Of a stretch of DNA of 35,065 nt, positions 1 through 11,458 are shown piece after piece (position 1 is the stretch's first letter; each line of letters opens with the position of its first letter). The notes beneath the pieces were generated by a model. It had not been told where the DNA came from, ran no database searches, and was given only the letters and a program-made list of their open reading frames with translations. The stretch spans positions 36,131 to 71,195 of the forward strand of contig CAJJDP010000184.1 in assembly GCA_905182995.1 (NCBI GenBank), given 5' to 3'. Both the position numbers and the translations under genes were made by a program. The DNA is from Paramecium octaurelia (lineage: Eukaryota; Ciliophora; Oligohymenophorea; Peniculida; Parameciidae).

Positions 1-1838
1 AAGGGTAATTAATTGTTACATATTAATATTTAGGATTGGCCTTAGCGCATTTAAAACAGTATCAAGAATCAATAAAATGTTACGATAAAATAATATCTAT
101 TGATAATAAATATGGTTCTGCATGGATTAACAAGGGTAATTAAGAATTAAATGTTAATATTTAGGTAATGCATTAACACATTTAAAACAATACCAAGAAG
201 CAATTTAATGCTACAATGAAGCAATATCTATTAATCCTAAATATAATGATGCATGGTATGGCAAGGGTAATTAATTGTTAAGTATCAATTTTTAGGATTG
301 GCCTTAGAACATTTAAAACATTATCAAGAATCAATAAAATGTTTTGATGTAGCAATATCTATTGATAATAAATATGGTTCTGCATGGATTAAAAAGGGTA
401 ATTAAGAATTTAATGTTAATATTTAGGGAGTGCATTAACACATTTAAAACAATACCAAGAAGCAGTTTAATGCTAAAATGAAGCAATATCAATTAATCCT
501 AAATGCATTGATGCATGGTATGGCAAGGGTAATTAATTGTTACGTATCAATTTTTAGGTAACGCATTAGCACGTTTAGAGCAATATCAAGAAGCAATAAA
601 ATGTTACAATGAAGTAATATCTATTGATAATAAATATGGTTCTGCATGGATTAACAAGGGTAATTAAGAATTAAATGTTAATATTTAGGTAATGCATTAA
701 CACATTTAAAACAATACCAAGAAGCAATTTAATGCTACAATGAAGCAATATCTATTAATCCTAAATATATTGATGCGTGGTATGGCAAGGGTAATTAATT
801 GTTACGTATAAATTTTTAGGTAACGCATTAGAACATTTAAAACATTATCAAGAATCAATAAAATGTTTTGATGAAGCAATATCTATTGATAATATATATG
901 TTTCTGCATGGATTAAAAAGGGTAATTAAGAATTAAATGTTAATATTTAGGTAGTGCATTAACACATTTAAAACAATACCAAGAAGCAGTTTAATGCTAA
1001 AATGAAGCAATATCAATTAATCCTAAATGCATTGATGCATGGTATGGCAAAGGTAATTAATTGTTACATATCAATTTTTAGGATTGGCCTTAGCACATTT
1101 ATAATATTATCAAGAATCAATAAAATGTTACAATGAAGTAATTTATATTAACCCAAGACATGAATTAGTATGGTGTGGCAAGGGTAATTACTTTTTCAAT
1201 ATGAATACTTAGGTCTTTCATTAGTCAAATTGAATCTATATGAAGAAGCAATTAAGTCATTTGATATGGCAATATCCATTAATTCTAAATAGATAAATAT
1301 ATGGTATTATAAGGGTAATTAATTGGTCCATATTAATATTTAGGTAACGCATTATCGTGTTTAAAGCAATATCAAGAAGCAATAAAATGTTACAATGAAG
1401 CAATTTATATTAACCCAAGACATGATTCTGCATGGTATAAAAAAGGTAGTTACTTGTTCAATATTTAAACTTAGGTTTTGCATTAGCTAAATTGAATTAA
1501 TATCAAGAAGCAATATACTCTTACGATGAAGCAATATTTATTAACCCTAAATCTGATTGCTCCTTAGAAAATAAAGGTAAATATTTTTATTATTCAGGTA
1601 TAATCCTACACAAATTGAATAAATATATGGATGCACTCTTTAATTTTGAACAAGCCCTTAAAATAAGAAATAGTGCTCATCTATTCAAATTGAAAGGTAA
1701 TTATATCATTTTTTATTTTTAGCTGATTCATTATTTGAATTACGGAGAATATCAGAAGCTAAATACTTTTATTTGGCTGCAGAGGAACTGGGATTAGGTT
1801 AAAATGCTTATATTAAAAGTTTACTTTTTTCGTTATGA
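1..1838 (+). CDS. TPR-repeat protein, 5'-partial, 14 introns
   Basis: This is the 3' part of a tetratricopeptide-repeat gene; TPR arrays form alpha-helical solenoids that bind partner proteins. After splicing, exons 34-135, 165-266, 296-397 and so on to 1475-1576 each encode 34 residues of canonical TPR type: G-N-A-L at the start, L-x-x-Y-x-E-A-I-x-x-Y-x-x-A-I in the middle, I-N-P before the turn, then A-W-Y-x-K-G. TAA or TAG is read as Gln in several units. Introns lie at 5-33, 136-164, 267-295, 398-426, 529-557, 660-688, 791-819, 922-950, 1053-1081, 1184-1212, 1315-1343, 1446-1474 (all 29 nt), then 1577-1597 (21 nt) and 1697-1722 (26 nt). All are phase 1 and fall in the Gly codon that opens a TPR, except the last, which opens an Ala codon. 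The frame ends with TGA at 1836-1838. The start lies outside the window. No catalytic domain is visible; the specific partner is unknown. Confidence 0.93.
5..1474 (+). repeat. 131-nt tandem exon+intron repeat (12 introns, 11 full periods)
   Basis: The repeating unit is one 102-nt TPR exon plus one 29-nt intron. Intron starts fall at 5, 136, 267, 398, 529, 660, 791, 922, 1053, 1184, 1315 and 1446, exactly 131 apart without a single indel. In the first nine units two exon types largely alternate: type A (...SIDNKYGSAWI...) and type B (...SINPK..DAWYG...), giving a 262-nt higher-order repeat. Introns following type A exons begin GTAATTAAGAATT and those following type B exons begin GTAATTAATTGTT, so exon and intron types travel together. 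Confidence 0.93.
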
Positions 1839-3794
1839 AGCATTTTCGTATTGGTATTTCAATTATTTTTATACTATTATTTATATTATCCTAAACAATT
1901 TCTTAAAGTGGTTTAACCCACTGTTATGGAGACGCTAAACTATTAAAAAAGATATTTACTAGGTAATCAGAGGTTAAGTTATAATGATATAATAAATTTA
2001 TCTCGACTCTGGTTATTTCACATCATATTGCATATCTCTCTCACTATGGGTAGATGCAAAGAAAAATGGAAAAAAAGTATGACAAGTTCAAATGTCTTTG
2101 TAAATTTGAGAAAATACTCCATTTGCCATCTAAAGAGCATCTTTAAGCCTAAATTATTGAATTTAAGAGGGTTTGATTTATGCTTACAACTATAAATTAT
2201 CCCAACAACTATGTTTGTAGTTATATATATCATGAAAAATTAATTAATTTTGTACTTACTTCCTTCAATATAATATTCCTAAATTATCATATAGTTCAAT
2301 CAAATCAGCAGTGCATTGTGACTAAAATTCTAATAGACTTTAATCCCCTACTTAATCTAATTCATCATTCCTTTTGCTTAACCAAAATTTAGATAAAACA
2401 ATTTAACAGCCACATATGCGGTTCCAGAAATCAACCCATAAGGAAAAATTTAGAATTAAACTTTTGCTTTAATTCTATAAAGCTATATTTAGAATTACTC
2501 AGTAATTATATGAATAAATCAAGATTGGCTTGATAATGTATTAGATTGTATGCAAGAAATTTCCTTCTGTTATTGAAATTATGAAATTTTTGCATCAAAT
2601 AAGATAACGAATGTGACAATTACAAGGGAACTCAAAGTATTTCCAATTATTGTAAGAATTTTAATATTCCCCTGTTCAATAAAATCCATTTTAATAGATT
2701 TTTAAGATACTTGAACTTGAAATTAAAAATTTAGTTTTTGAAACAAAAGTTGCATCCTTATTTAGTCTTATATTGAAGTTTGATGAAATCTATTATATTA
2801 TTAAAATTACAATCCATATCATTTCCATTCCTCCTTACTACAACAGTCTTCAAAATTTATATAAATTTCAATTTAAAAGTGAATAATCCCCTATCTTTCT
2901 TTTACTTGATCTAAGACTTGAGGGTACATCTAAGGGGAAATAAATGTTTCTTGAAAGTTTATAAAATTCTGACATTAAAAAAAATTAAATTCATTTAACA
3001 AGATAATGTAGTAAAATAATATAATACAAATATTAAAAATTTAATAAAGTCATACCATAATCAACAGTTTCAGAAATTATATGAAATAATCATTAATCTG
3101 ATTAAAATCAAATTCACAAATCCTATTATGAATAGCTTGCTTTGATTTAAAATGTAAAAACTGTTATTTAATAGATTTGGAAATAAAGTTTAAATTAATA
3201 ATTGAAATTTCTAGTTACAATTAGAGAGTTAAAGAAAAATTCTTTTTGGTTATTAATTAATAATTAAAGTAATTAGCTTTAGAAATAACTGCAAATAGTG
3301 ATTCATCTTTTTTCTCTTTCCTCAAATAAAACTAAGCCTCTATATAAATCTAGTTTATTACATATATCAAGCTAATCATTTTTGTAAACATCATTAAGAA
3401 AATGAAAATTGTTCATTTTCCTAAAAGGAGAAATAAAAATTACTGATCCCTAAACATGTGTACTTAAAAATTGAAATTCAATTTTTAGAATTGCGCTCAC
3501 CATTTAGGAGAAAAAAGAAAAAATTATGATCTGAGTAATCTTATACAAATGCATGAATAAATTCTTTCCTTTTCTAATCTGATAGATTACATTTCTCTTA
3601 ATAATCCTTTTATTGAATATTGATAAGTTTCATTAATTAAGAATTTGATATCACTATTATTTACTATTTAATTAGTAATTGATAAATTTGAATGTTGAAT
3701 ATTAATAGACAAAAAGTAATAGGAAAGAAATTAATATTTTATTTATTTATTAATCATGGATTAATAAGCAAGGAGGATTAATACTTCCCTTTCT
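1839..3794. other. AT-rich region without a convincing gene
   Basis: About 1.95 kb between the TPR stop and the NACHT start. Open stretches in the ciliate code exist on both strands, for example plus-strand 2180-2533 (117 codons) and minus-strand 2018-2233, but lengths like these are expected by chance when only TGA stops translation. None shows a recognisable motif. The length is large for a Paramecium intergenic region, so a decayed gene is possible, but I could not reconstruct one. Confidence 0.5.
3465..3487. repeat. 23-nt near-perfect palindrome
   Basis: TAAAAATTGAA, one central A, then TTCAATTTTTA: an 11-bp perfect inverted repeat in the AT-rich stretch upstream of the NACHT gene. It could form a hairpin or bind a dimeric factor. 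In such AT-rich DNA it may also be chance. Confidence 0.5.
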
Positions 3795-6700
3795 ATGAGT
3801 AATGCAACATCAGTTTATACTTTGCGAAATTATGTGTTAAAAAAATTTAAGTAACTGCTAAACAATCTAAGTCATGGTAAAATTTTGAAAAATGAGGTGA
3901 GTAATTTAGATTTGGAGCCTTGTATTTAATTAAGAGGTGGTGGTTGTTGTGGAACGAAACAAATTCATTCTGATATAATATAAGGCAATTAAAATTTTGA
4001 AGAAAATTTTGCATCCAAATTATAAACTTATACTAATATCATTATTGAAAAATCGTTGAGCTTTCAAGATAAGATGAATCAAGAGGAAATCATGACTGCA
4101 TTTTAATGGTTTCACAACCACAAAGAGTAATTTAATATTATTTGTAAAGATGATGCTTTAAACTCATAATTTTATGAACTTATAGAAAGGATTGTAGAAT
4201 AATTAATGAAATAACTTATAATTTATTTAAAACTCTCTGGGTTCCTATTCTATTTGTTACTCTAAATTTGTAATGATTTATTTAGAATAATATTTTCATA
4301 TTAATCAAAGAATGGAGAAAGGTACATGTAAGAGGAGTTACATAAGAGATTTTTAGAATATATTTAAGAAATCGAGTCTTAAATCTAAGTAGAAGCGATT
4401 AATATTTGGCTTAATGGAGTAGATTTTGAGCTCAAGATGATTAAGACTTGTATTGCTCATTGTAGGACAAACTCTGAAAAAGGGAAGGAATTAGCCATAT
4501 CTATTATGTCTGGATTGATCTCATCGCTATCTTAATTAAAACCCAGTGAAGAGTTGATTGACTCTCTTATAGAAGGAGGTAAGTTTTTACTTTTGAATTT
4601 CTATAATAAACAAATCCAAAATCCTTTACAAATTTACGAAATATATTACTTTTTTGAAACTCTGAAATGGTCAATTGTAAATTAATTAAAATGGGGCTAT
4701 TCAGTTTAGAATATCATTAGGCAAATTCAAGATGGATACCAAAAGTATATAAACATTTCTAAGGATTGGATGATACATTATTGTTGGGTCAACTTAATAT
4801 CTGATCTCATGTGCTATAGACCTATCGTTTAAAAGTCTTAATTATCATAATTGATGTAAACTGGAATTCCTAATCAAGAAAATTGGAATTAATTATTAAA
4901 TTAAAATTAAATAATTTTACTACCTTATAATAAATTTGCTGGTAAACTAAAAATATTTGGAAACCAAAATTTTAAAGTTAAAAAGTTTGCACCTTTAAAA
5001 CTATTTTAGGAGTACTTGATTTAGAATTCAAGTGAGATCCGATTATTGCGAGATTACATTAACTTTAATTTCAATAGCTAGGTAGATCAATAATTAAATG
5101 AAGAGGATCTCTTTATCTAATAATTAACAAATCAATCGAATTTAGAATTAATAAAGGCTTTAAACAATTATTTAGGATCTCAGAAAGACCAATTAATAAA
5201 TAATTTCGAATCTGTAAAATAATAAGTGCTTTAATATAATTCTTAACTCAAAAATAACAAAGTTATAGAACTCAAAATAATCAAACAGGACATCAGTTTT
5301 TTAATGAAATCATTCAAACAAACCAGCACTTTAATTCTATGCTTACTCTAAGAGATAAATTTATTGATAAATAAGGAACTCCAAATCAATTCAATCTTCT
5401 AGACCTTTTTAGAAAGTTTTAATTCAATTAATGCGGAATAACTGAATAAAATAAAAAAATAAACATTAATATTAATTTAAGAGATTGAAAATAAACATAT
5501 AGCAGAGTTTATAGGAAATTTAGATTAGGTTTCTGCATTTTGGATATATGTGTCTGAATATACGACAATTTAACATGAAGAATTATTTGAAGGGAACCTA
5601 GAATAGGATCAATCACTTGAAATGTAACTCAATGAAACCATTTAAGTATTTGCTGCCTATTGTCTATGCATAGATAAATTTCTGTTATAAGTACCAACTG
5701 TTAAGAGAAACCTCTTGAATATTATGAAATAGCAAAACTACAAAGATTTTTTGAAAACCCAAATTTCTCAAAGGCATATAGCAGAAGAGATAATCAGGAT
5801 ATTGGATTCTAAACTTATAGTGAAATTGGTTAATAAAACTTAAGGATATTTCTAAAAGATAGAAAAGATGAAATCAAAAATTGAGGAAGTATAAGATATT
5901 CGAAAAGTTCTCAAAATGATTTACAGCAACTTAAATATTCACAAGGGAATAAAAATGATGCTTTGTGTCCACTAAAAAAAATTAACTACATTATTCTCAT
6001 AATTTTAAGGGATTTTTTCAAATAAAGGAATTCAAGAAGCTGATGGAGAGTAATAGCATTAAACAGATATCAATGAATAAATTAGAACATTAATTATTGA
6101 CAAGAAAGAGAAGTTATAAATTTTATTCAATAAATATTAAAATGCAGAATTCACAAAGGAGCAACAAAATGATTTTAATAATCTATCATATCAAATTTAT
6201 AGGGAAATAAATGATATAAAAAAATAGAATTGGAAGGAGCAAATATAAGAACCTCTTATATTGTTGTTTTAGGAGGTAAGAATTAAATTAGAAATATTTG
6301 GTTTGGTTTAGAAGGAGAGAAATATGATATAATAAGAAATTTTAAAATTGTTGGATAACCATCTTTAAGAAATAAATTAAGAAGAAAAAACAGAGGAATT
6401 ATAATCGTGTTCAAGGGATCCTTAATTACCTTCTTCTAGATAAGAATTGCTGAAATTAAATTTAGGAGATTTGATTGAGTGTGAAAAGTTCATCAAAACA
6501 TTAGAAGGCTTAATTATGAAATCTCAAAAGCTAAAGAAGATATTCAAATCAAATCTAATTGAAGCTGCTTCTTACAATTAATCAACAAATGCATAGTTAT
6601 TTAATAAATTAAAAAGTATATATACATAAAGTTTATATCAAATAATAAGTGATATATCACAATAAACTCTATAGTTTTGTCAGTAGATAAATAGGAATGA

Positions 6701-9700
6701 ATAAATGATTTTTAGCGAGGATTTTCTTGCAAAACTCCAAAAATAACCTTAAATTTAGCAAGTTCATGTAAGGATTTAAATATTAAATTTTAATACTCTT
6801 TGCATTGAAGATTAAGCTACATAAAATTAGGATAGAAAAGTTGATATAATCTCAACTATCTTTACAGAGTTAAAAAAGAGTACTAAGACAAATTATGAAG
6901 TAGGTATTTTTGATATGTTTTAAAATTCTTCATATAAAGTTAGGGAAATCCTTGTATTTAATTTGATAAGGATGTAATCAATAGTTCAAGAAGAAACAAT
7001 ATAAGAGTTTTGCGAAGATTTATTAAAATAAATTTGGATAATTGAACAACATCCTAGTGTTAGAAGCTTACTGAAAAATGAGGAAATGATTGTGATGTAG
7101 AAGAAGTTGTTTTCAAAAGATTTACAAAATTTCTCAATTAAGTTAAAAACAGAAATGCAAAATAGATTCAAATAAATTGAACAACTTGAAACTCAAATTC
7201 TTCTTAGCGATAACTAAGAAGAAATAAAGTTGTAGCTCCAACAAGAATATGAGAATTTTGAAATATATTTAGATAATATTACGGATATGTCACAAAGATT
7301 AGATATTAGTTTAATCTTTTTAAGAGAAATTAGTAAGGATTTGAAAAACATAAAATCATCAATAGATTAGGTATTAACTAGCATAAAAAGCGTGGAGGAT
7401 GATATAAGAAGATTGAGAGGGAAGAACTTTATGGAATTACTGAGCATGCGAAAATAAAAGGTTTTAAAATAAAAGCAAGAGAATGAGCTTGATTAAATTC
7501 ACATTTAGGTTACAACTCAAGATTATGATCCTATTTCTGGTAATAAAAAAACGAACAGTAAAGGGGAGTTCATCACATTCTTAATAAAGAACTAATATGA
7601 TAATTTTGATGGGGAAGTGAATGAATTTTTATGGAGTGACTAAGAAAAGCAAAAAGATGTTATGTTAATAAAAGGGAAAGCAGGTTCAGGTAAGAGTAGA
7701 GCTGCACGTAACATCGAAGAATTTATATGGATTTGCGATTCAATAAAACCAAATTGGATCCCTATTTATGTATCTCTTCCTTCCTTAAAGGACCCTCATC
7801 ATAATTTGATTAATTAGGCACTTGAATCTGAAATTTACAATTTTGACAATATACAAATAAGAGAGTTCAAGGATGCTGTCATTAATGGAAACTTAAAGAT
7901 TGTATTGATTCTTGAAAGCTATGATGAGATGAAATTTGATTGCATAGGAACTAATCTTTATCATACAAATAGACTGGTTTAAGATCTTAGCCTTTAGGCA
8001 CCGGGATAAACAGTTAAAATGATTATAACGACAAGAGAAGAAATCTTGAATTCAATAGGATATTAAACTTGGTTTTATGGTCAAAGCATAGAAACACTTA
8101 AAGAAATTGAGATATTGCCTTTTAGTTAGGAACAGAGTTCACAATATATAAAAATATATGCTGAAATAAGTGTTAAGAGAACTATTAAAAGATTTTATGA
8201 ATTTCTCAAATAATTAAAAGGGTAATTAATTTCATTAGATGAGTTTAAGTAGATATGGAGTTAAATAGAGAGTACAATTAATTCAATTATAATGTAGAAA
8301 TAAAATTCTGAAGTGTTGTTTTAGACATAGGATGTGGAAAAATTGATATTAAAGATTTAAGCAGTTGAATTTTTTAATTTTATCAAATCAAATTAGATGG
8401 TATCATTAAAAAAGGAACTATTGTAACTTTGGGGAGAGTAAAAATTCTCTTAAGTAATTAATAACGTCAACATCAATCATCTACTGACAACTCCATTTAT
8501 GATGGAAATAATAGTTTATGTGTTACCTAAAATGTCATAATTTTTCTCGCAATCTAACTTAATAAGAGATTTGCTTAAGAAAAATTTTATGATTTTGAAA
8601 AGAGAGGCCAAGAAATCAGAGGTTGTGATTGAATAATATTAAAGAAGGGAAATTTAGAATTCAGAAGATTTGAATCAATTGAATGGGAAGAAGGAGAAAA
8701 AAAACTTAGAATCGTAAATACTGGAATAATTTAATTTAATTATGGAAGACTTGGACAGTTAAAACTTTTTTGAGTAATTTTCTATAGCCAACTCTCTAGA
8801 ATATATCAATAATAATACTATCTTTTCAAGCAAGCTTTTTAAAGTGAGGTATGATGCAAATTTTATTGTTTCAGCTTTCAGGTTAAACCAATTTACTGCT
8901 TTCGATTTTTATGAAATATTTGTTAACTTTTATCATAATTAACAATTACAAAAATTGAAGGACTTGGGAAAAAATATATAACTAGAGAGTGTTCTATTGG
9001 ACTTATAAGATTTTTCCACATTTTTAGCTATAAATATGTCTCAGAGATAATTGACTTAAGTGAATTATAAATCAAAAGGGAAACTAAACATTAAGTAAGC
9101 TGAGGAAGAAAGGAAGGTTGAGGTCTCTTGGGAAGACTCATATTTCAGTGATAATTAAGACGATTTTGAGTACAAGTCTCTATTACGCAAGTGTATGTTG
9201 ATTAATTCAAAGGGCAGCATATATTCATTCAATCATAAATCCATTTAAGAGTTTTTTGTTGCCAAATACATTTTCAACTTGATTGAGAGACTCTTCAACA
9301 ATGAATCACAAAGTGTGGATCAAACTGTGTTAAAAAGCAGTAGTTTTAACAAGGATTAATTCAACCTATCTTTGGATCATTACTCTGGAATTTTGGAAAT
9401 ATTAAAACCTAAATTGAAACAAATCGGAGGGATTAAACAGAAATTAATTCAGATAATCTAATTGTCAAAGATTGAAACTGAGAAAAAATTTTTAAGGTCA
9501 GCTTCAAATTCACTGTATATTATAAGTTCATTGAGGGAGCATTTTGATGGCATCGATTTTAGTAACATCTAGATAGAGGATACTAAATTGAATGGCATAA
9601 GTTTCTATCAGTGTAATTTAAACAATACCTAATTTAATAATGTTTCAATTGATTCGTGTAATTTTAATTGTGCAAAAATATAGAATGCTGTTTGGGAAAA

Positions 9701-9840
9701 ACTGATTTGCAAAGAGAAACCCTCATTATCAGGTCACAACTCAATGATAACTTAGGTTGTGTTTAGTGAGGATGGAACCACTTTATCATCAGGTAGTTAA
9801 GATGGAACTCTTAATATCTGGTAGGTTTATGCTGACGAAG
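3795..9840 (+). CDS. NACHT-type STAND NTPase with pentapeptide and WD40 modules, 3'-partial
   Basis: An intronless frame of 2,015 codons with no TGA, cut by the N at 9841. The start is the first in-frame ATG (3795), about 280 nt upstream of a second one at 4074, and the intervening sequence looks coding. Residues 1 to about 1150 are a long, Lys/Glu/Gln-rich, largely helical region with no fold I recognise; a short Gly/Cys-rich motif (GGGCCG) lies near residue 48. Then come a P-loop GKAGSGKS (about 1294-1301), a NACHT-style Walker B stretch LKIVLILESYDE (about 1367-1378), and SFNHKSIQEFFVAK (about 1811-1824), the F-x-H-x-S-x-QEFF motif typical of the end of NACHT helical domains. About 1920-1969 resembles pentapeptide repeats (DFSN, CNLNNTQF, CNFNCA). 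From 1980 a WD40 blade begins (GHNS...SEDGTTLSSGSQDGTLNIW). STAND proteins are ATP switches that oligomerise on ligand binding; the WD40 and pentapeptide part is the likely sensor. Ligand and output are unknown. More WD40 blades are probably missing. Confidence 0.9.
8613..9384. repeat. direct repeat R1, copy a (inside NACHT gene)
   Basis: This 772-nt stretch is matched by 9843-10613, which starts right after the N at 9841. The two copies differ by scattered substitutions and a 1-nt deletion in the second copy. Confidence 0.9.
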
Positions 9841-9841
9841 N

Positions 9842-10613
9842 AAAATCAGAGGTTGTGATAGAATAATATTAAAGAAGGGAAATTTAGAATTCAGAAGATT
9901 TTAATCAAATGAATGGGAAGAAGGAGAAAAAAAACTTAGAATCGTAAATACTGGAATAATTTAATTTAATTATGGAAGACTTGGACAGTTAAAACTTTTT
10001 TGAGTAATTTTCTATAGCCAACTCTCTAAAATATATCAATAATAATACTATCTTTTCAAGCAAGCTTTTTAAAGTAAAGTATGATGCAAATTTTATTGTT
10101 TCAGCTTTCAGGTTAAACCAATTTACTGCTTTCGATTTTTATGAAATATTTGTTAACTTTTATCATAATTAACAATTACAAAAATTGAAGGACTTGGGAA
10201 AAAATATATAACTAGAGAGTGTCTATTGGACTTATAAGATTTTTCCACATTTTTAGCTATAAATATGTCTCAGAGATAATTGACTTAAGTGAATTATAAA
10301 TCAAAAGGGAAACTAAACATTAAGTAAGCTGAGGAAGAAAAGAAGGTTGAGGTCTCTTGGGAAGACTCATATTTCAGTGATAATTAAGACGATTTTGAGT
10401 ACAAGTCTCTATTACGCAAGTGTATGTTGATTAATTCAAAGGGCAGCATATATTCATTCAATCATAAATCCATTTAAGAGTTTTTTGTTGCCAAATACAT
10501 TTTCAACTTGATTGAGAGACTCTTCAACAATGAATCACAAAGTGTGGATCAAACTGTGTTAAAAAGCAGTAGTTTTAACAAGGATTAATTCACCCTATCT
10601 TTGGATCATTACT
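9842..10613 (+). pseudogene. Frameshifted fragment of a second NACHT copy
   Basis: Begins immediately after the N and reads in the same frame as the NACHT gene from the region before the QEFF motif. One T is missing near 10222 (GAGAGTGTCTATTGG against GAGAGTGTTCTATTGG in the upstream copy at 8985-9000). This shifts the frame and reaches TGA at 10281-10283. Nucleotide homology continues over the QEFF motif to 10613, then breaks off and joins sequence that elsewhere (12522) follows a different 3' end. It looks like a truncated paralogue or allele with an internal deletion. A sequencing or assembly error could explain the 1-nt shift, but not the junction at 10612-10614. Confidence 0.75.
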
Positions 10614-11458
10614 GTTAGATTTTGAAATATATATATTAATTAAATTTCAAATTACAATATTATTTTGTGTATTTGGAGTGACATTTAAAGAAATTCTTAC
10701 TGATTTGTTCAAATTGTAAAAATTTATTGAGTTTAAATACTGAATGTTTGTATTATATTCTCCAATTTAATTTATAATATAAAAATACATCAAGATTCTA
10801 AATTCTTATCATTAATGTAATTTATCTGACTGGAACAAGTGTATACCTGTAAATTAACCAAATATCAAGAATTTGCTGTTATTTTATTTATATATAATAA
10901 AATATAAATTAATTAATCGTGAAAATTTGTGTTACATATTGAAATAGAGGGTATAGATTAATTGATAATATTGAATTTTTATTGAAAAGCTGAGGCAAAC
11001 TTATTCATTAAAAATAATTAAATTCTTTTTTTTGGAATTTTGCAAATTGAAATATATAATTCTTTACAATAAATATATTTGTTTTTTCTCATTTACTAGA
11101 TGAAGACCTCAAAGAAATCATTTTTATAGAGTTGAACACATAATTGGAAAAATCCACATTAACTGTAATTTCATAATTTTATTGTTATCATACCTAATAC
11201 TTCTTATTCCATCTTAAATAATTGGAGACATTATTGAAATGGTAATTATTGCTTACATTTGTTTTCAATTCACAATATCATTCAAAGTAAAGTAGGAATT
11301 ACAATCAGAAACTTAATTAGGATTATGTTGTTTTTAATTTAGAATTCGTTGATAATAATTCTAAATATAGTATGCAAATTATAGATTAATTTATTCCAAA
11401 AATAGAATCTGATCCTTAAATAGCAATAATCCGATTAAAATATATTTATTTATAAATA
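10614..11458. other. Upstream region of the B-box/WD40 gene, copy 1
   Basis: About 845 nt of AT-rich DNA with no convincing frame, conserved at 12536-13417. Copy 1 lacks about 49 nt present in copy 2 near 12660-12710. It presumably contains the promoter, but I see no recognisable element. Confidence 0.6.

Noticed and set aside
1..1500. Regular repeats with conserved short spacers suggesting a CRISPR-like or satellite array
   Set aside because: The 102-nt parts translate as consecutive TPR motifs and the 29-nt parts have GTA...TAG intron borders, so it is a repeat-protein gene.
2018..2533. Small ORFs on both strands in the AT-rich region after the TPR gene
   Set aside because: No motif, and frames of 70-120 codons without TGA are expected by chance at this base composition.
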